64,000 nucleotides of DNA from Viridibacillus soli (lineage in GTDB: Bacteria; Bacillota; Bacilli; Bacillales_A; Planococcaceae), in the NCBI RefSeq assembly GCF_016612995.1, contig NZ_JAEOAH010000011.1, positions 1-64,000 of the forward strand. The letters are read 5' to 3'. Below, piece after piece: positions 46,439 to 54,884 of this stretch. The translations under genes were made by a program, and so were the position numbers. Numbering within the stretch: the stretch's first letter is position 1; each line of letters begins with the position of its first letter. The notes under the pieces were generated by a model, which saw only the letters and a list, made by a program, of their open reading frames with translations, had not been told where the DNA came from and did no database searches.

Positions 46439-46888
46439 TTGAAGAAAATAATATTAATTATGGTTAGCCTTGGTTTAATAGGATTTGGTATTTATTCAGT
46501 CAGTACAAAAATATATTTTGAACCTCCAATGCCAAAAGTGACTATAAAAGATACTAAGATACCCACTACTCAAGGCTCATATTGTTGGAAAGTTATTGGA
46601 ATGGGTCGTTGTGTAGATAAAGTTTATGCATCCCCTTTTGAAATGGGTCAGGAACATACGCCAGTTGCAGTACAACCAAATTCTAAAATAGATATTCAGT
46701 TTAACAGTGAACCATTGCCAGGAAGCCTTGTAGTTGAAGAATGGGTGAACGAAAACACAAGTGATAATGTAGAAATTAAAGATAATAAAATTACAGTACC
46801 TTCACAAAAAGGAATTTATATTTATCACATTACGTCTAACTGGCAACAAGAGATAGCAGTTATGCTATTTTCAATAGAAATCGAATAA
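46439..46888 (+). CDS. Secreted or membrane-anchored protein, unknown
   Basis: AAAGGATGG precedes TTG 46439. The 149-residue product begins with a signal anchor (KKIILIMVSLGLIGFGIYS). A beta-rich extracytoplasmic domain follows with two cysteines (GSYCWKVIGMGRCVD) that could form a disulfide. The later strands (SLVVEEWV, GIYIYHITSNWQQEIAVMLFSIEI) suggest an Ig-like fold. No family name was recognised. Confidence 0.6.
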   Translation: MKKIILIMVSLGLIGFGIYSVSTKIYFEPPMPKVTIKDTKIPTTQGSYCWKVIGMGRCVDKVYASPFEMGQEHTPVAVQPNSKIDIQFNSEPLPGSLVVEEWVNENTSDNVEIKDNKITVPSQKGIYIYHITSNWQQEIAVMLFSIEIE

Positions 46889-47020
46889 ATATTATTGTTT
46901 CTATATCTTTTTCTGCGAAAAATTCTGAATATACTAAAAACTGTTCGATTTATTTACCTAGAAATGATATGTTATTTTAGTAAATAAAAGGTTCATCACC
47001 AAAAGTCGGGGATGACAAAA

Positions 47021-47125
47021 TTAACGTCCGGTTTCCAAGCGAAATCGCAGGAAGAAATGGGCGTCGTTTCGATACCCAAAACTCCGTCTTTTGATGAGCT
47101 TAATTTTATTATTGGTGCCTTCCAT
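47021..47125 (-). pseudogene. ISL3-family transposase C-terminal fragment
   Basis: Minus-strand EGTNNKIKLIKRRSFGYRND is the hallmark C-terminus of ISL3-type (DDE_Tnp_ISL3) transposases. Only about 34 codons remain, ending at TAA 47021-47023. GGTTCATCACCAAAAGTCGGGGATGA just beyond resembles an ISL3 terminal repeat. Confidence 0.7.
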
Positions 47126-47336
47126 TATGCCTGACGAAGCAGCTGTTCGTTTGGATGCATACAAAAAGAATGTTCATCTTTTAAGTGGAGATGTTTGGCG
47201 ATAGTTTGTGAAAAAACGATTTTTCGTCAAACTCACGGAATAAAAATTGACCTGTATCTGAAGATAATTCGCCGCCATCGTTGGATAATTTCAGTCGGCG
47301 GTTGAAATGAAGCGTCGTTTGCGGTAATCTACTCAT
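47126..47336 (-). pseudogene. IS1380-family transposase N-terminal fragment
   Basis: From ATG 47336 the minus strand reads LPQTTLHFNRRLKLSNDGGE and LSSDTGQFLFREFDEK, the N-terminus of another IS1380-type transposase. After a frameshift it reads KHLHLKDEHSFCMHPNEQLLRQ, then stops at the junction with the ISL3 fragment. It belongs to a different subgroup from the 1-667 element. Confidence 0.7.
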
Positions 47337-47421
47337 TAGAAGAATCCTTTCTATTGGTTAGTTCTTAGTCGATTTAACCTTAACAGAAGTGGATTCTTTT
47401 TTCACTTTTTAAGTGGAGTAG

Positions 47422-47467
47422 AAAAACCCACTGAAAACCTGACTCATCAGCTTTTCAGTGAGTTTTT
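47422..47467. terminator. Long hairpin, possibly insertion sequence end
   Basis: AAAAACCCACTGAAAA pairs with TTTTCAGTGAGTTTTT with one mismatch. It is terminator-like in both directions and may belong to the IS1380 remnant. Confidence 0.55.
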
Positions 47468-47545
47468 CTGTTGATTGGTGAATAATCTAGGTATAAGTAA
47501 AGCAATCACCAATGTCATAAACTCTTGAGATCTAATATTATTGTA

Positions 47546-47586
47546 GATTTAGAATAAAGATTGATAATTTATAACAAAGATTGATA
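47546..47586 (+). repeat. Motif copies E and F
   Basis: GATTTAGAATAAAGATTGAT (47546-47565) and TATAACAAAGATTGATAAAA (about 47570-47589) match the same motif as copies A and B and share AAAGATTGATAA. They stand upstream of the frataxin gene. Confidence 0.5.
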
Positions 47587-47588
47587 AA

Positions 47589-47632
47589 AAATAACCTCTT
47601 CAGGTATGATGCCTGTAAGAGGTTATTTCTTT
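47589..47632. terminator. Hairpin upstream of fra
   Basis: AAATAACCTCTT (47589-47600) pairs with AAGAGGTTATTT (47617-47628) around an inner CAGG/CCTG stem, followed by CTTT. It could terminate incoming transcription or form a leader for fra. Confidence 0.75.
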
Positions 47633-47661
47633 AATAATTTTTTAGTTTAGGAGAGAACAAC

Positions 47662-48033
47662 ATGGAAGTTTTTGCAGAGTATTTAGCACAGATTGATAAC
47701 CCGCAACATCGGGAACGAACGGAAGAAGTTTTGGCTTGGGTAGCTAAGACATTTCCAAATTTAAAGCCAAAGATTGCGTGGAATCAGCCTATGTTTACCG
47801 ATCACGACACATTTATTATTGGCTTTAGCGTAGCCAAACAACATTTGGCTGTTGCCCCTGAAAGTGCAGGGATTAATCATTTTTCTGATGAAATTGTGCA
47901 GGCTGGCTATGATCACACGAAGCAGTTGATGCGTATCCAGTGGAATAGTCCGGTTGATTGCTCATTACTTGAGAAAATGATTGAGTTTAATATTTTCGAT
48001 AAGGCAGACTGTTCAACTTTTTGGCGAAAATAA
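47662..48033 (+). CDS. fra: Frataxin-like intracellular iron chaperone (YdhG, DUF1801)
   Basis: The 123-residue protein strongly resembles B. subtilis Fra/YdhG as I remember it: [47 protein letters not shown] and [20 protein letters not shown]. Fra binds iron and supports FeS cluster and haem synthesis in the cytoplasm. AGGAGAG precedes the ATG. It is an intact housekeeping-type gene stranded among mobile-element debris and lies between motif copies E/F and G. Confidence 0.88.
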   Translation: MEVFAEYLAQIDNPQHRERTEEVLAWVAKTFPNLKPKIAWNQPMFTDHDTFIIGFSVAKQHLAVAPESAGINHFSDEIVQAGYDHTKQLMRIQWNSPVDCSLLEKMIEFNIFDKADCSTFWRK

Positions 48034-48061
48034 AAAATCGGATTATTAAGGGTTCAATTAA

Positions 48062-48093
48062 TTTTAATCAAACTTTATTCTAAACCAACAGAT
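48062..48093 (-). repeat. Motif copy G, paired with 46319
   Basis: 29 of 32 bases match 46319-46350, in the same orientation. It lies just after fra. Confidence 0.7.
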
Positions 48094-48376
48094 GTTACCT
48101 GTAGTTTTTCTAAAAGAGCTATTGATCATTAGAAAAGAGTAAACCAACGCATTATTACAAACATATTGTATATCATGGTGCCGGACATGCAATAGGCAAA
48201 AGGAATACCAAATGTTTTTATAAATCAAGGCAATAAAAAAGACACCACTTCTGCTAGCTTAGATTCATGGAAAACAACTATAGCATTTTTATCAACAGAG
48301 TGTAGAGACTTTAACCAAGGAAAACAGTACAAATTCCTCTGGAGAGAAAAATTTAATTACCCCTAAGGCAACACTA
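48094..48376. other. Gap, probable decayed coding sequence
   Basis: The frame of the next gene is open backwards to about 48286 (VETLTKENSTNSSGEK) without a start codon, which suggests that the 48377 gene has lost its 5' part. No other feature was recognised. Confidence 0.35.
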
Positions 48377-48664
48377 GTGAACCAGTCTACTATTTTCCAA
48401 AATGAAGGTTTAGCCGGTTTTATGTATCGAGGAGGGCAGTCATTAGAAGTGAAAATCACAAATAAAGGAACTACTTACTTTAAGTGGGTACTCATTACTC
48501 CCGACGGTTCTCGTTTCCATACTGGGACGCTTCAAGAAGGTAAAGTTATGAAGTGGAATTACCCGGATGTGGATACCCCTAATGGATTTTATTCTCTCTA
48601 TGTTTATAACGCAGGAGGGGAAGGTATTGTTGAATTATTTCCCAGAAATATCGAATTTAAATAG
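48377..48664 (+). CDS. Fragment of an extracellular beta-domain protein, probably 5'-truncated
   Basis: The 95-residue frame from GTG 48377 (weak AAGG site) encodes a compact beta-sandwich-like domain: FMYRGGQSLEVKITNKGTTYF, WVLITPDGSRFHTG, FYSLYVYNAGGEGIVEL. The frame is open for about 30 codons further upstream with Ser/Thr/Asn-rich linker sequence. The domain may therefore be the C-terminal end of a longer secreted protein that has lost its signal peptide. No family was assigned. Confidence 0.4.
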   Translation: MNQSTIFQNEGLAGFMYRGGQSLEVKITNKGTTYFKWVLITPDGSRFHTGTLQEGKVMKWNYPDVDTPNGFYSLYVYNAGGEGIVELFPRNIEFK

Positions 48665-48709
48665 TAAAACCTAGTACATATGATTGTATAAAAAACCTTC
48701 TATTAATAA

Positions 48710-48747
48710 GGGGCTGACACCCTGCCTCAAACAGGGTGTCAGCCCCA
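48710..48747. terminator. Very strong bidirectional terminator
   Basis: A perfect 15-bp GC-rich stem GGGGCTGACACCCTG (48710-48724) against 48732-48746, inside an outer AAAAACCTTCT/AGAAGGTATTTTT stem. It serves the 48377 and 48762 genes. Confidence 0.92.
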
Positions 48748-48761
48748 AAGAAGGTATTTTT

Positions 48762-49571
48762 TTATTCTTCTGTTTTATGCAGTTGACGTGCGAATTTAGC
48801 TGGTCGTTTTTCTACGAATGCGCTAACACCCTCTGGAAAGTCTGTGGCATCTACAAATGGAGTGGATCCTTTCCATAAATCCGGTGCCGAATCCACGCAT
48901 TCCTGTACAGAGCGTTTGACAGCAAGTAGTGAGGCTGGAGACATAGAGCCGACTAATTTACCCATGCGTATAGCGTAGCGATCTAAGTCTTTTTCAGCAA
49001 CTAAATAGTTTAGCATACCAACACGATACGCTTCGTCAGCTTTTAGTATACGTCCTGTATAAACTAAATCTTTCGTCATACTTGGACCGATTAAGTTTAC
49101 TAGACGTTGAGCAAATTTGTTGTTTAGTGTGATGCCTAATTTACCAACTGGGATGCCTAGTTTTGCTTTGTCCGAACCGATACGAATATCGCAAGCAAGT
49201 GCTAATTCAAGGCCAGCTCCCATTGCGGGTCCATTAATAACACCAATCGTTGGAATCGGTAAATGCTCGATTGTTGAAATGGTTTTTTCCATATGAATAA
49301 AAGCTTCTTCCGCTTTTTCAAGAGAAATAGAGTGGAATTCTTTAATATCAGAGCCAGCAGTGAACTGTTCACCGTAACCACGGATAATAAGTACGTTGTT
49401 TTTTGGATTTTCTAATGTTTGCAGCGCAATTTTACGTAGTTGATCCCACATATTAGCCGTTAACGCATTTTTTGCTTGTGGGCGATGAATGGTAATAATG
49501 GCTAAACCAGCTGTTTCTTGATAAACAATTTTGGCATCCTCTGCCTCAAGTCGTGTAGTTGTAACCTTCAT
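48762..49571 (-). CDS. Enoyl-CoA hydratase/isomerase (crotonase) family protein
   Basis: The 269-residue protein has the crotonase fold: TIHRPQAKNALTANMWDQL, IRGYGEQFTAGSDIKEFH (oxyanion loop), and INGPAMGAGLELALACDIRIG (oxyanion hole and CoA site). A PVGKLGITLN segment lies where hydratases carry the catalytic Glu. Hydratase, isomerase or other CoA chemistry is possible. It stands alone on the minus strand. GGGG stands upstream of the ATG. Confidence 0.85.
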   Translation of the reverse strand: MKVTTTRLEAEDAKIVYQETAGLAIITIHRPQAKNALTANMWDQLRKIALQTLENPKNNVLIIRGYGEQFTAGSDIKEFHSISLEKAEEAFIHMEKTISTIEHLPIPTIGVINGPAMGAGLELALACDIRIGSDKAKLGIPVGKLGITLNNKFAQRLVNLIGPSMTKDLVYTGRILKADEAYRVGMLNYLVAEKDLDRYAIRMGKLVGSMSPASLLAVKRSVQECVDSAPDLWKGSTPFVDATDFPEGVSAFVEKRPAKFARQLHKTEE

Positions 49572-49767
49572 AAAAATCCCCCTAAAATCAATGCTTTCTT
49601 CTATTATAGTACAGATAAATGCTGTTGTATTCCAAGTTGCTGAAATTGCACGAAAATACTAATTATTTGCAAGAAAAGCATGCGAAACATAGAAAAATTC
49701 CTTTCTCTCATTAATGAACAATAGAAAAACCGCTCTATTTGATTTCCATCAAATAGGACGGTTGATT

Positions 49768-50964
49768 TTACTTTTTCGGTAATGACAAAAAGGCGATGAT
49801 GGCACCAGTTGTACTTGTTAACATAATGATGCCCATTGGCCAGGCATTCATCTCACCTGCAATGCCAACTAATGGTGAGACAATGGCACCACCGATAAAC
49901 GGTAATAGGCCAAGTAAAGCTGAGGCACTTCCTGCATTATTACCTTGTTTTTGCATACTAAGTGAAAAAGCGGTTGTCGCAACGATACCGACTGTCGAAA
50001 CAATGATGAATAATGATAACAGTATAAAGGCAAGCGGTAGCTTAAAGGCAATGACAGTTACTAATAGTAGACTGCCTGTAAAAGCAATTAAGATCCCAGC
50101 AAAAAGTAATTTAATTTCCGCGACTGTTTGCGCTAATTTTCCTGTCAATTGTGAGGCAATAATTATACCTATGCCGTTAAATCCAAAAAACAGTGAAAAG
50201 GCTTGAGGTGAGAGGCCGTATATTTTTTGCAAAACAAAGGGAGAACCTGCTATGTATGCAAACATGGCTGTCATAATAAAGGCTTGTGTTAGAGCTAAAC
50301 CCATAAAGGAACGATCTTTCACTAAGCCTCCAAATGTTTTGACAGTAGCGAAAACACCGCCTGTCGCTCTGCGTTCAATTGGCAATGTTTCTGGTAAAAT
50401 AGTGACGACGCAAACAAACATGATTAGTCCAATGATTGCTAAAACGATAAAAACGATTGGCCACGGTGCAAATTTTAATACCATACCACCAAAAATAGGT
50501 GCTAGAATTGGCGCCGCACCGTTCACTAATGCTAATAAAGCGACAAACTTCGTTAATTCTTTCCCGTCGTACATATCTCTTGCTGAAGCTCTAGCAATTA
50601 CAATTCCCGCAGCTCCAGAGAAACCTTGCATAAAGCGTAACCCAATTAGCATCCAAATATTGCTGCTAAAGGCGCACAGTAACGAGGCAATCGCATAGAT
50701 AATTAATGTGAAAAGTAGAGGTTTTCTACGCCCCTTTATATCACTTAATGGTCCGAAAATCAGCTGACCGAAAGCTAAACCTAATAAGCAAGCTGTTAAA
50801 CTTAACTGTGCAAATGATGTGGTCGTACCTAAATCAGTTGCGACCGTTGGTAAAGAGGGTAAATACATATCCATTGAAAGTGGACCAAATGCTGTCAATG
50901 AACCTAAAATGAGCACGATCCATGTTTTAGAAATCGCACGCTCACTTAATGCTGTTTTTTCCAT
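49768..50964 (-). CDS. MFS drug exporter, Bcr/CflA family
   Basis: This 398-residue, 12-helix transporter has the Bcr/CflA signature region MDMYLPSLPTVATDLG and the motif A-like GPLSDIKGRRKPLL. MQGFSGAAGIVIARASARDM resembles motif B. Typical roles are proton-coupled export of bicyclomycin, chloramphenicol, cysteine or unknown small molecules. GGAG precedes ATG 50964. The substrate is not determinable. Monocistronic. Confidence 0.9.
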   Translation of the reverse strand: MEKTALSERAISKTWIVLILGSLTAFGPLSMDMYLPSLPTVATDLGTTTSFAQLSLTACLLGLAFGQLIFGPLSDIKGRRKPLLFTLIIYAIASLLCAFSSNIWMLIGLRFMQGFSGAAGIVIARASARDMYDGKELTKFVALLALVNGAAPILAPIFGGMVLKFAPWPIVFIVLAIIGLIMFVCVVTILPETLPIERRATGGVFATVKTFGGLVKDRSFMGLALTQAFIMTAMFAYIAGSPFVLQKIYGLSPQAFSLFFGFNGIGIIIASQLTGKLAQTVAEIKLLFAGILIAFTGSLLLVTVIAFKLPLAFILLSLFIIVSTVGIVATTAFSLSMQKQGNNAGSASALLGLLPFIGGAIVSPLVGIAGEMNAWPMGIIMLTSTTGAIIAFLSLPKK

Positions 50965-51158
50965 ACTACATCTCCTTCAAAAAATACTACGCAACTACTA
51001 GTCTACATGAGTAGTATTCATAGTGTCTAACATGTTTTGCTAAAAATGACTAAGCTTTTTTCAAAATGGCTATTTTCCATGATAGAATAGGGAGTGATTA
51101 TTTACGTCTCATCAATTGTCAGAATTGTTGAGCTGAGCAGAGTAGAGGAGGATTACCT

Positions 51159-52502
51159 TTGGATTCAAAAAGAGGACAATGGTCGACGAAAATTGGTTTT
51201 ATATTATCGTCGGCTGGAGCGGCAATTGGGCTAGGTGCCATTTGGAAAATGCCGTATGTAACAGGACAAAGTGGAGGTGGAGCCTTCTTTTTATTATTTG
51301 TCATGTTTACGCTACTAATTGGTTTACCAATGCTAATTTCAGAATTCATAATAGGTCGCGGAACAGGTGCAGAAGCGATCACAGCATATAAAAGACTGGC
51401 ACCAAAAAGTGCGTGGGTTTGGATTGGACGCCTTGGCGTTGCCGGATGCTTCTTATTGCTATCTTTTTATAGTGTAGTAGGTGGCTGGATACTCATTTAT
51501 AGTGGCAAAGCGGTTGTTGGTAATGTTATTCAAAGCGGAACCACGCCAGATCAGTTGTTTGGGATGATTACAGGAACACCTTGGATTACATTAGTTGGAC
51601 TAGCACTTTTCACATTGATCAACGTGCTTATTATTTCACTAGGTGTGCAAAATGGTATTGAAAAGGCAAATAAATATATGATGCCCTTATTATTTATATT
51701 CTTTTTTATTCTGGTTATTCGTGCATTATCATTGGATGGGGCAATGGAAGGAGTAAAATTTTTCTTAGCACCTGATTTTTCAAAGATTACAGGTAAGTCC
51801 GTGTTGTATGCGCTGGGGCAGTCGTTTTTTGCTTTAGCTGTAGGATTTTCTTGCATGGTGACTTATAGCTCTTATTTGAAAAAGGATGAAAGCTTACCTT
51901 ATTCAGCAGGATCTGTCGTACTGATGAATATTTTCGTATCATTACTTGCAGGACTTGCGATATTCCCTGTTGTTTTTGCATTTGGTTTTGAACCTGCAGA
52001 AGGGCCTGGATTATTATTTATGGTGTTGCCCTCAGTATTTAGCCAACTACCGTTTGGTGAATTATTTTTAGCGATTTTCTTATTGCTATTTTTATTTGCG
52101 ACACTGACTTCATCATTTAGTTTATATGAAATTATCGTAGCAGCTCTTGTTGAGAAATGGCCAAATGCACGTCGTAATATTGCGTTTGCTTTAGGGGGGG
52201 TTGTGTTTATAGCATCTATTCCAGCTGCTTTATCATCGAGCAGTTTGAGTGATTTTGCTATATTCGGTAAAAGTATTTTCGATGCGACAGATTATTTAGT
52301 AAGTAATATTATGCTGCCATTAGGGAATTTGTTAATCGCCATTTTCATCATGCATAAAGTAAAGAAATCACTTGTGAGAGATGAGTTTATGCAAGGTAGT
52401 CACATATCTCCGGTGTTTTTCAAAACGTGGAAACTATTAATGACTTGCGTAGTACCAATCGTTATTACAGTCGTTTTAGTATATTCAATACTTCAATATT
52501 AA
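51159..52502 (+). CDS. Sodium-dependent transporter, NSS/SNF family
   Basis: This 447-residue protein has about eleven to twelve helices. The NSS N-terminus is evident (QWSTKIGFILSSAGAAIGLGAIWKMPYV), containing the TM1 unwound sodium/substrate site. GGGAFFLLFVMFTLLIGLP and an ALGQSFFALAVGFSCMVTYSSYL segment with the TM6 site follow. It imports an amino acid-like substrate with Na+. TTG 51159 follows AGAGGAGG. A terminator follows at 52517. Confidence 0.92.
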   Translation: MDSKRGQWSTKIGFILSSAGAAIGLGAIWKMPYVTGQSGGGAFFLLFVMFTLLIGLPMLISEFIIGRGTGAEAITAYKRLAPKSAWVWIGRLGVAGCFLLLSFYSVVGGWILIYSGKAVVGNVIQSGTTPDQLFGMITGTPWITLVGLALFTLINVLIISLGVQNGIEKANKYMMPLLFIFFFILVIRALSLDGAMEGVKFFLAPDFSKITGKSVLYALGQSFFALAVGFSCMVTYSSYLKKDESLPYSAGSVVLMNIFVSLLAGLAIFPVVFAFGFEPAEGPGLLFMVLPSVFSQLPFGELFLAIFLLLFLFATLTSSFSLYEIIVAALVEKWPNARRNIAFALGGVVFIASIPAALSSSSLSDFAIFGKSIFDATDYLVSNIMLPLGNLLIAIFIMHKVKKSLVRDEFMQGSHISPVFFKTWKLLMTCVVPIVITVVLVYSILQY

Positions 52503-52516
52503 TCGTATTAATAAAG

Positions 52517-52551
52517 ACCTAAGTCGTGAAATATTGGCTTAGGTTTTTTTA
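52517..52551 (+). terminator. Intrinsic terminator
   Basis: ACCTAAGTC (52517-52525) pairs with GGCTTAGGT (52536-52544), followed by seven Ts. Confidence 0.88.
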
Positions 52552-52561
52552 TGCAAATCAT

Positions 52562-52596
52562 TTGTGTTAACCTAATTTTAAAATAGGTTTACAAAC
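52562..52596 (+). promoter_or_regulatory. BirA operator of the second bioY operon
   Basis: TTGTGTTAACC - 13 bases - GGTTTACAAAC is the same inverted-repeat type as the bioD operator at 22221. One arm is slightly degenerate (TTTACA for TTAACA). It places everything downstream from bioY under biotin repression. Confidence 0.82.
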
Positions 52597-52754
52597 AGCG
52601 TGAAAAGTTTTATTATCATAATAGTGTACGAAGATCATTTCCATACTTTACTTCCCTAGATCTCGTACACAATTCTTTGAAGCGCTTTAATTTAATTTAC
52701 ATTGTCGACGATGTGAGAATGATACATAAATATAAAATAACGGAGATGACATTT

Positions 52755-53333
52755 TTGAAGACAAAAGATATGGTAATGGCAGCACTTTTTGCCGCAATAA
52801 TTGCAGTTCTAGGACTTATTCCACCGGTTACAATATCAATTATTCCAGTACCGATTACAGCACAAACATTAGGCATTATGCTTGCAGGGTGCATTTTAGG
52901 ACGTAAAGTGGGTAGCTTGAGCGTCCTCGTTTTCCTCGTATTGGTTGCATTAGGTGCACCACTTTTAGCAGGCGGACGAGGCGGACCTGCAGTTTTTATG
53001 GGCCCAACAGTGGGCTATTTAATTAGTTGGCCAATCGCGGCTTTTGTTATCGGTTATTTAACAGAAAAATTATGGGACAATATGAAAATCTGGAAGATGA
53101 TCATCGTGAACTTTGTTGGTGGCGTACTACTTATTAATTTAATTGGGGCACCGATTATGGCCATTATGACTAACACATCTATTTGGGCAGGTATTACAGG
53201 ATCAGCTGTATTTTTGCCAGGGGATACTATAAAAGCAGTAGTCGCTGCAATGATTGCTGTTCAGCTAAAAGCAGTAAGTCCCATCACGAAAAAAGCACCT
53301 GTATTAAGACAAGGCATGCAACAATCTAGTTGA
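52755..53333 (+). CDS. bioY: Biotin transporter S-component BioY (second copy)
   Basis: TTG 52755 is preferred; CGGAG lies nine bases upstream, and the in-frame ATG 52746 touches it. The 192-residue six-helix protein shows IIPVPITAQTLGIMLAGCILG, LVALGAPLLAGGRGG and GPTVGYLISWPIAAFVIGYL. It is more canonical than the bioDAY copy. It is comparable to B. subtilis YhfU, which also heads a BirA-controlled operon. A weak terminator follows at 53344 before the ligase gene. Confidence 0.93.
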   Translation: MKTKDMVMAALFAAIIAVLGLIPPVTISIIPVPITAQTLGIMLAGCILGRKVGSLSVLVFLVLVALGAPLLAGGRGGPAVFMGPTVGYLISWPIAAFVIGYLTEKLWDNMKIWKMIIVNFVGGVLLINLIGAPIMAIMTNTSIWAGITGSAVFLPGDTIKAVVAAMIAVQLKAVSPITKKAPVLRQGMQQSS

Positions 53334-53343
53334 ATTTTCGTAG

Positions 53344-53372
53344 GAGGAGACAAGAAATTCTCCTCTTTTTTT
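53344..53372 (+). terminator. Hairpin attenuator after bioY
   Basis: GAGGAGA (53344-53350) pairs with TCTCCTC (53359-53365), followed by seven Ts. Partial read-through would give more BioY than downstream enzymes. Confidence 0.75.
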
Positions 53373-53404
53373 ATAAAATTTAAGTTATAAGGCGTGATAA
53401 TTCT

Positions 53405-54883
53405 ATGAATATTGTCGATCAAATACGATCTTATGAACAGTTGACTCCAAGTAAAATAGCGATTCAATTTGCTGGAGCTTCTATTACATATAAAGACCTT
53501 ATCCATTCGATTGACCTAGTTGCTATTGGTCTTTCAAGTATAAGTACACAAAAGCATTGCAAAGTAGCGATTTTCATGCGCAACAAAGTGGAGTTCTTTG
53601 AGATTTTCCTAGGTGCAATTGCAGCAGGTTTCATACCAGTTCCAATGGATCCAAAATGGAGTGATAAGGAAATAAGTTATGTATTGGGCATGTGTAAACC
53701 TGCAGTGCTTTTTATAGATGAAGAATTTGAAGAGAAGCTACTGAACAATAATTGTCCTATCATTTTTATAGGAAGAAGTTATTCAGAGTGGAAACAGCAA
53801 TTTAAACGAAGCATTCCTACTATTCTACATCAACCATCGACACTATTTATAGGATTTACATCAGGCACAACAGGTACTCCAAAAGGCTTCATGCGGTCCC
53901 ACCTTTCCTGGATCGAAAGTTTTTATGCAACAAATGATGCGTTTCAAATAAAACAAACAGATCACGTCATTGCACCAGGGCCACTAGTACATTCTATGAC
54001 ACTTTTTGCTGCAATACATACACTTTTCATAGGGGCTACCTTCCATTTAATCGATAAATTTTCTCCAGAGAAAGTGGTACATGTATTGCAAAAAGTTGAA
54101 AATATGATTCTCTATGTCGTTCCAACAATGATAGAAGGTATACTTCCATATTTAAAACAAAATGCTAGCATCTATTTTGCACCAAAATCGATACTTTCTT
54201 CTGGAGCAAAATGGTCTATCGAATCGAAAACAGATGCACAGCAATTCTTTCCCGGCAGTACTATTTTTGAATTTTACGGATCATCAGAAGCAAGTTTTAT
54301 CGCTTATGTAACAGCTGCTGAGCAAATGCTTAAGCCCCAATCTGTTGGAAAACCATTTCCTAAGGTGAATATTTCAATTCGTCGTGATGATGGGAGTGAG
54401 GTTGAAACGGATGAGATTGGACAGTTATTTGTTTCTAGTGAAATGATGTTTGAAGGATATTTCGACAATGAAAAAGAAACAGCTAAAGTGTTGCAAAATG
54501 GTTGGTTAGCACTCGGAGATTATGCATCATTAGATAAAGACGGTTATTTATATATTGCAGGTCGAGCGAAAAATATGATGATTAGTGGTGGATTAAATGT
54601 TTTTCCTGAAGAAGTTGAAGGGGTGCTTCTTGCAGCAGATGAAGTTTCTGAAGTGATGGTATTTGGTCAATTTGATACGTACTGGGGAGAAAAAATTGTT
54701 GCAATCATCCAGTGGGAGGCAGGAAAAGAGATGACACATTCACAAATAAAAGCGTATTGTCTGAAGCATTTAGCCACTTATAAAATACCACAAAACATAA
54801 TGTCCGTAGAGCAATTTACATATACGAGTAGTGGGAAAATTGCTAGAGATAAGATGAAAAAACAATTATTGGAGGCATTCTGA
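53405..54883 (+). CDS. Acyl-CoA synthetase / AMP-dependent ligase (YhfT-like)
   Basis: This 492-residue adenylate-forming enzyme has P-loop FTSGTTGTPKGF, the A5-type EFYGSSEASF, A7 LALGDYASLDKDGYLYIAGRAKNMM, A8 MISGGLNVFPEEVE, and the A10 lysine in TSSGKIARDKMKK. It should activate a carboxylic acid to an acyl-AMP and then acyl-CoA. The position after bioY and before a thiolase matches B. subtilis yhfU-yhfT-yhfS. The substrate is unknown; a pimelate-type diacid or fatty acid is possible. It ends one base before the thiolase gene. Confidence 0.88.
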   Translation: MNIVDQIRSYEQLTPSKIAIQFAGASITYKDLIHSIDLVAIGLSSISTQKHCKVAIFMRNKVEFFEIFLGAIAAGFIPVPMDPKWSDKEISYVLGMCKPAVLFIDEEFEEKLLNNNCPIIFIGRSYSEWKQQFKRSIPTILHQPSTLFIGFTSGTTGTPKGFMRSHLSWIESFYATNDAFQIKQTDHVIAPGPLVHSMTLFAAIHTLFIGATFHLIDKFSPEKVVHVLQKVENMILYVVPTMIEGILPYLKQNASIYFAPKSILSSGAKWSIESKTDAQQFFPGSTIFEFYGSSEASFIAYVTAAEQMLKPQSVGKPFPKVNISIRRDDGSEVETDEIGQLFVSSEMMFEGYFDNEKETAKVLQNGWLALGDYASLDKDGYLYIAGRAKNMMISGGLNVFPEEVEGVLLAADEVSEVMVFGQFDTYWGEKIVAIIQWEAGKEMTHSQIKAYCLKHLATYKIPQNIMSVEQFTYTSSGKIARDKMKKQLLEAF

Positions 54884-54884
54884 T

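Noticed and set aside
50252-50698. 148-residue plus-strand ORF
   Set aside because: It is antisense to the Bcr/CflA exporter and has the composition typical of a shadow frame.
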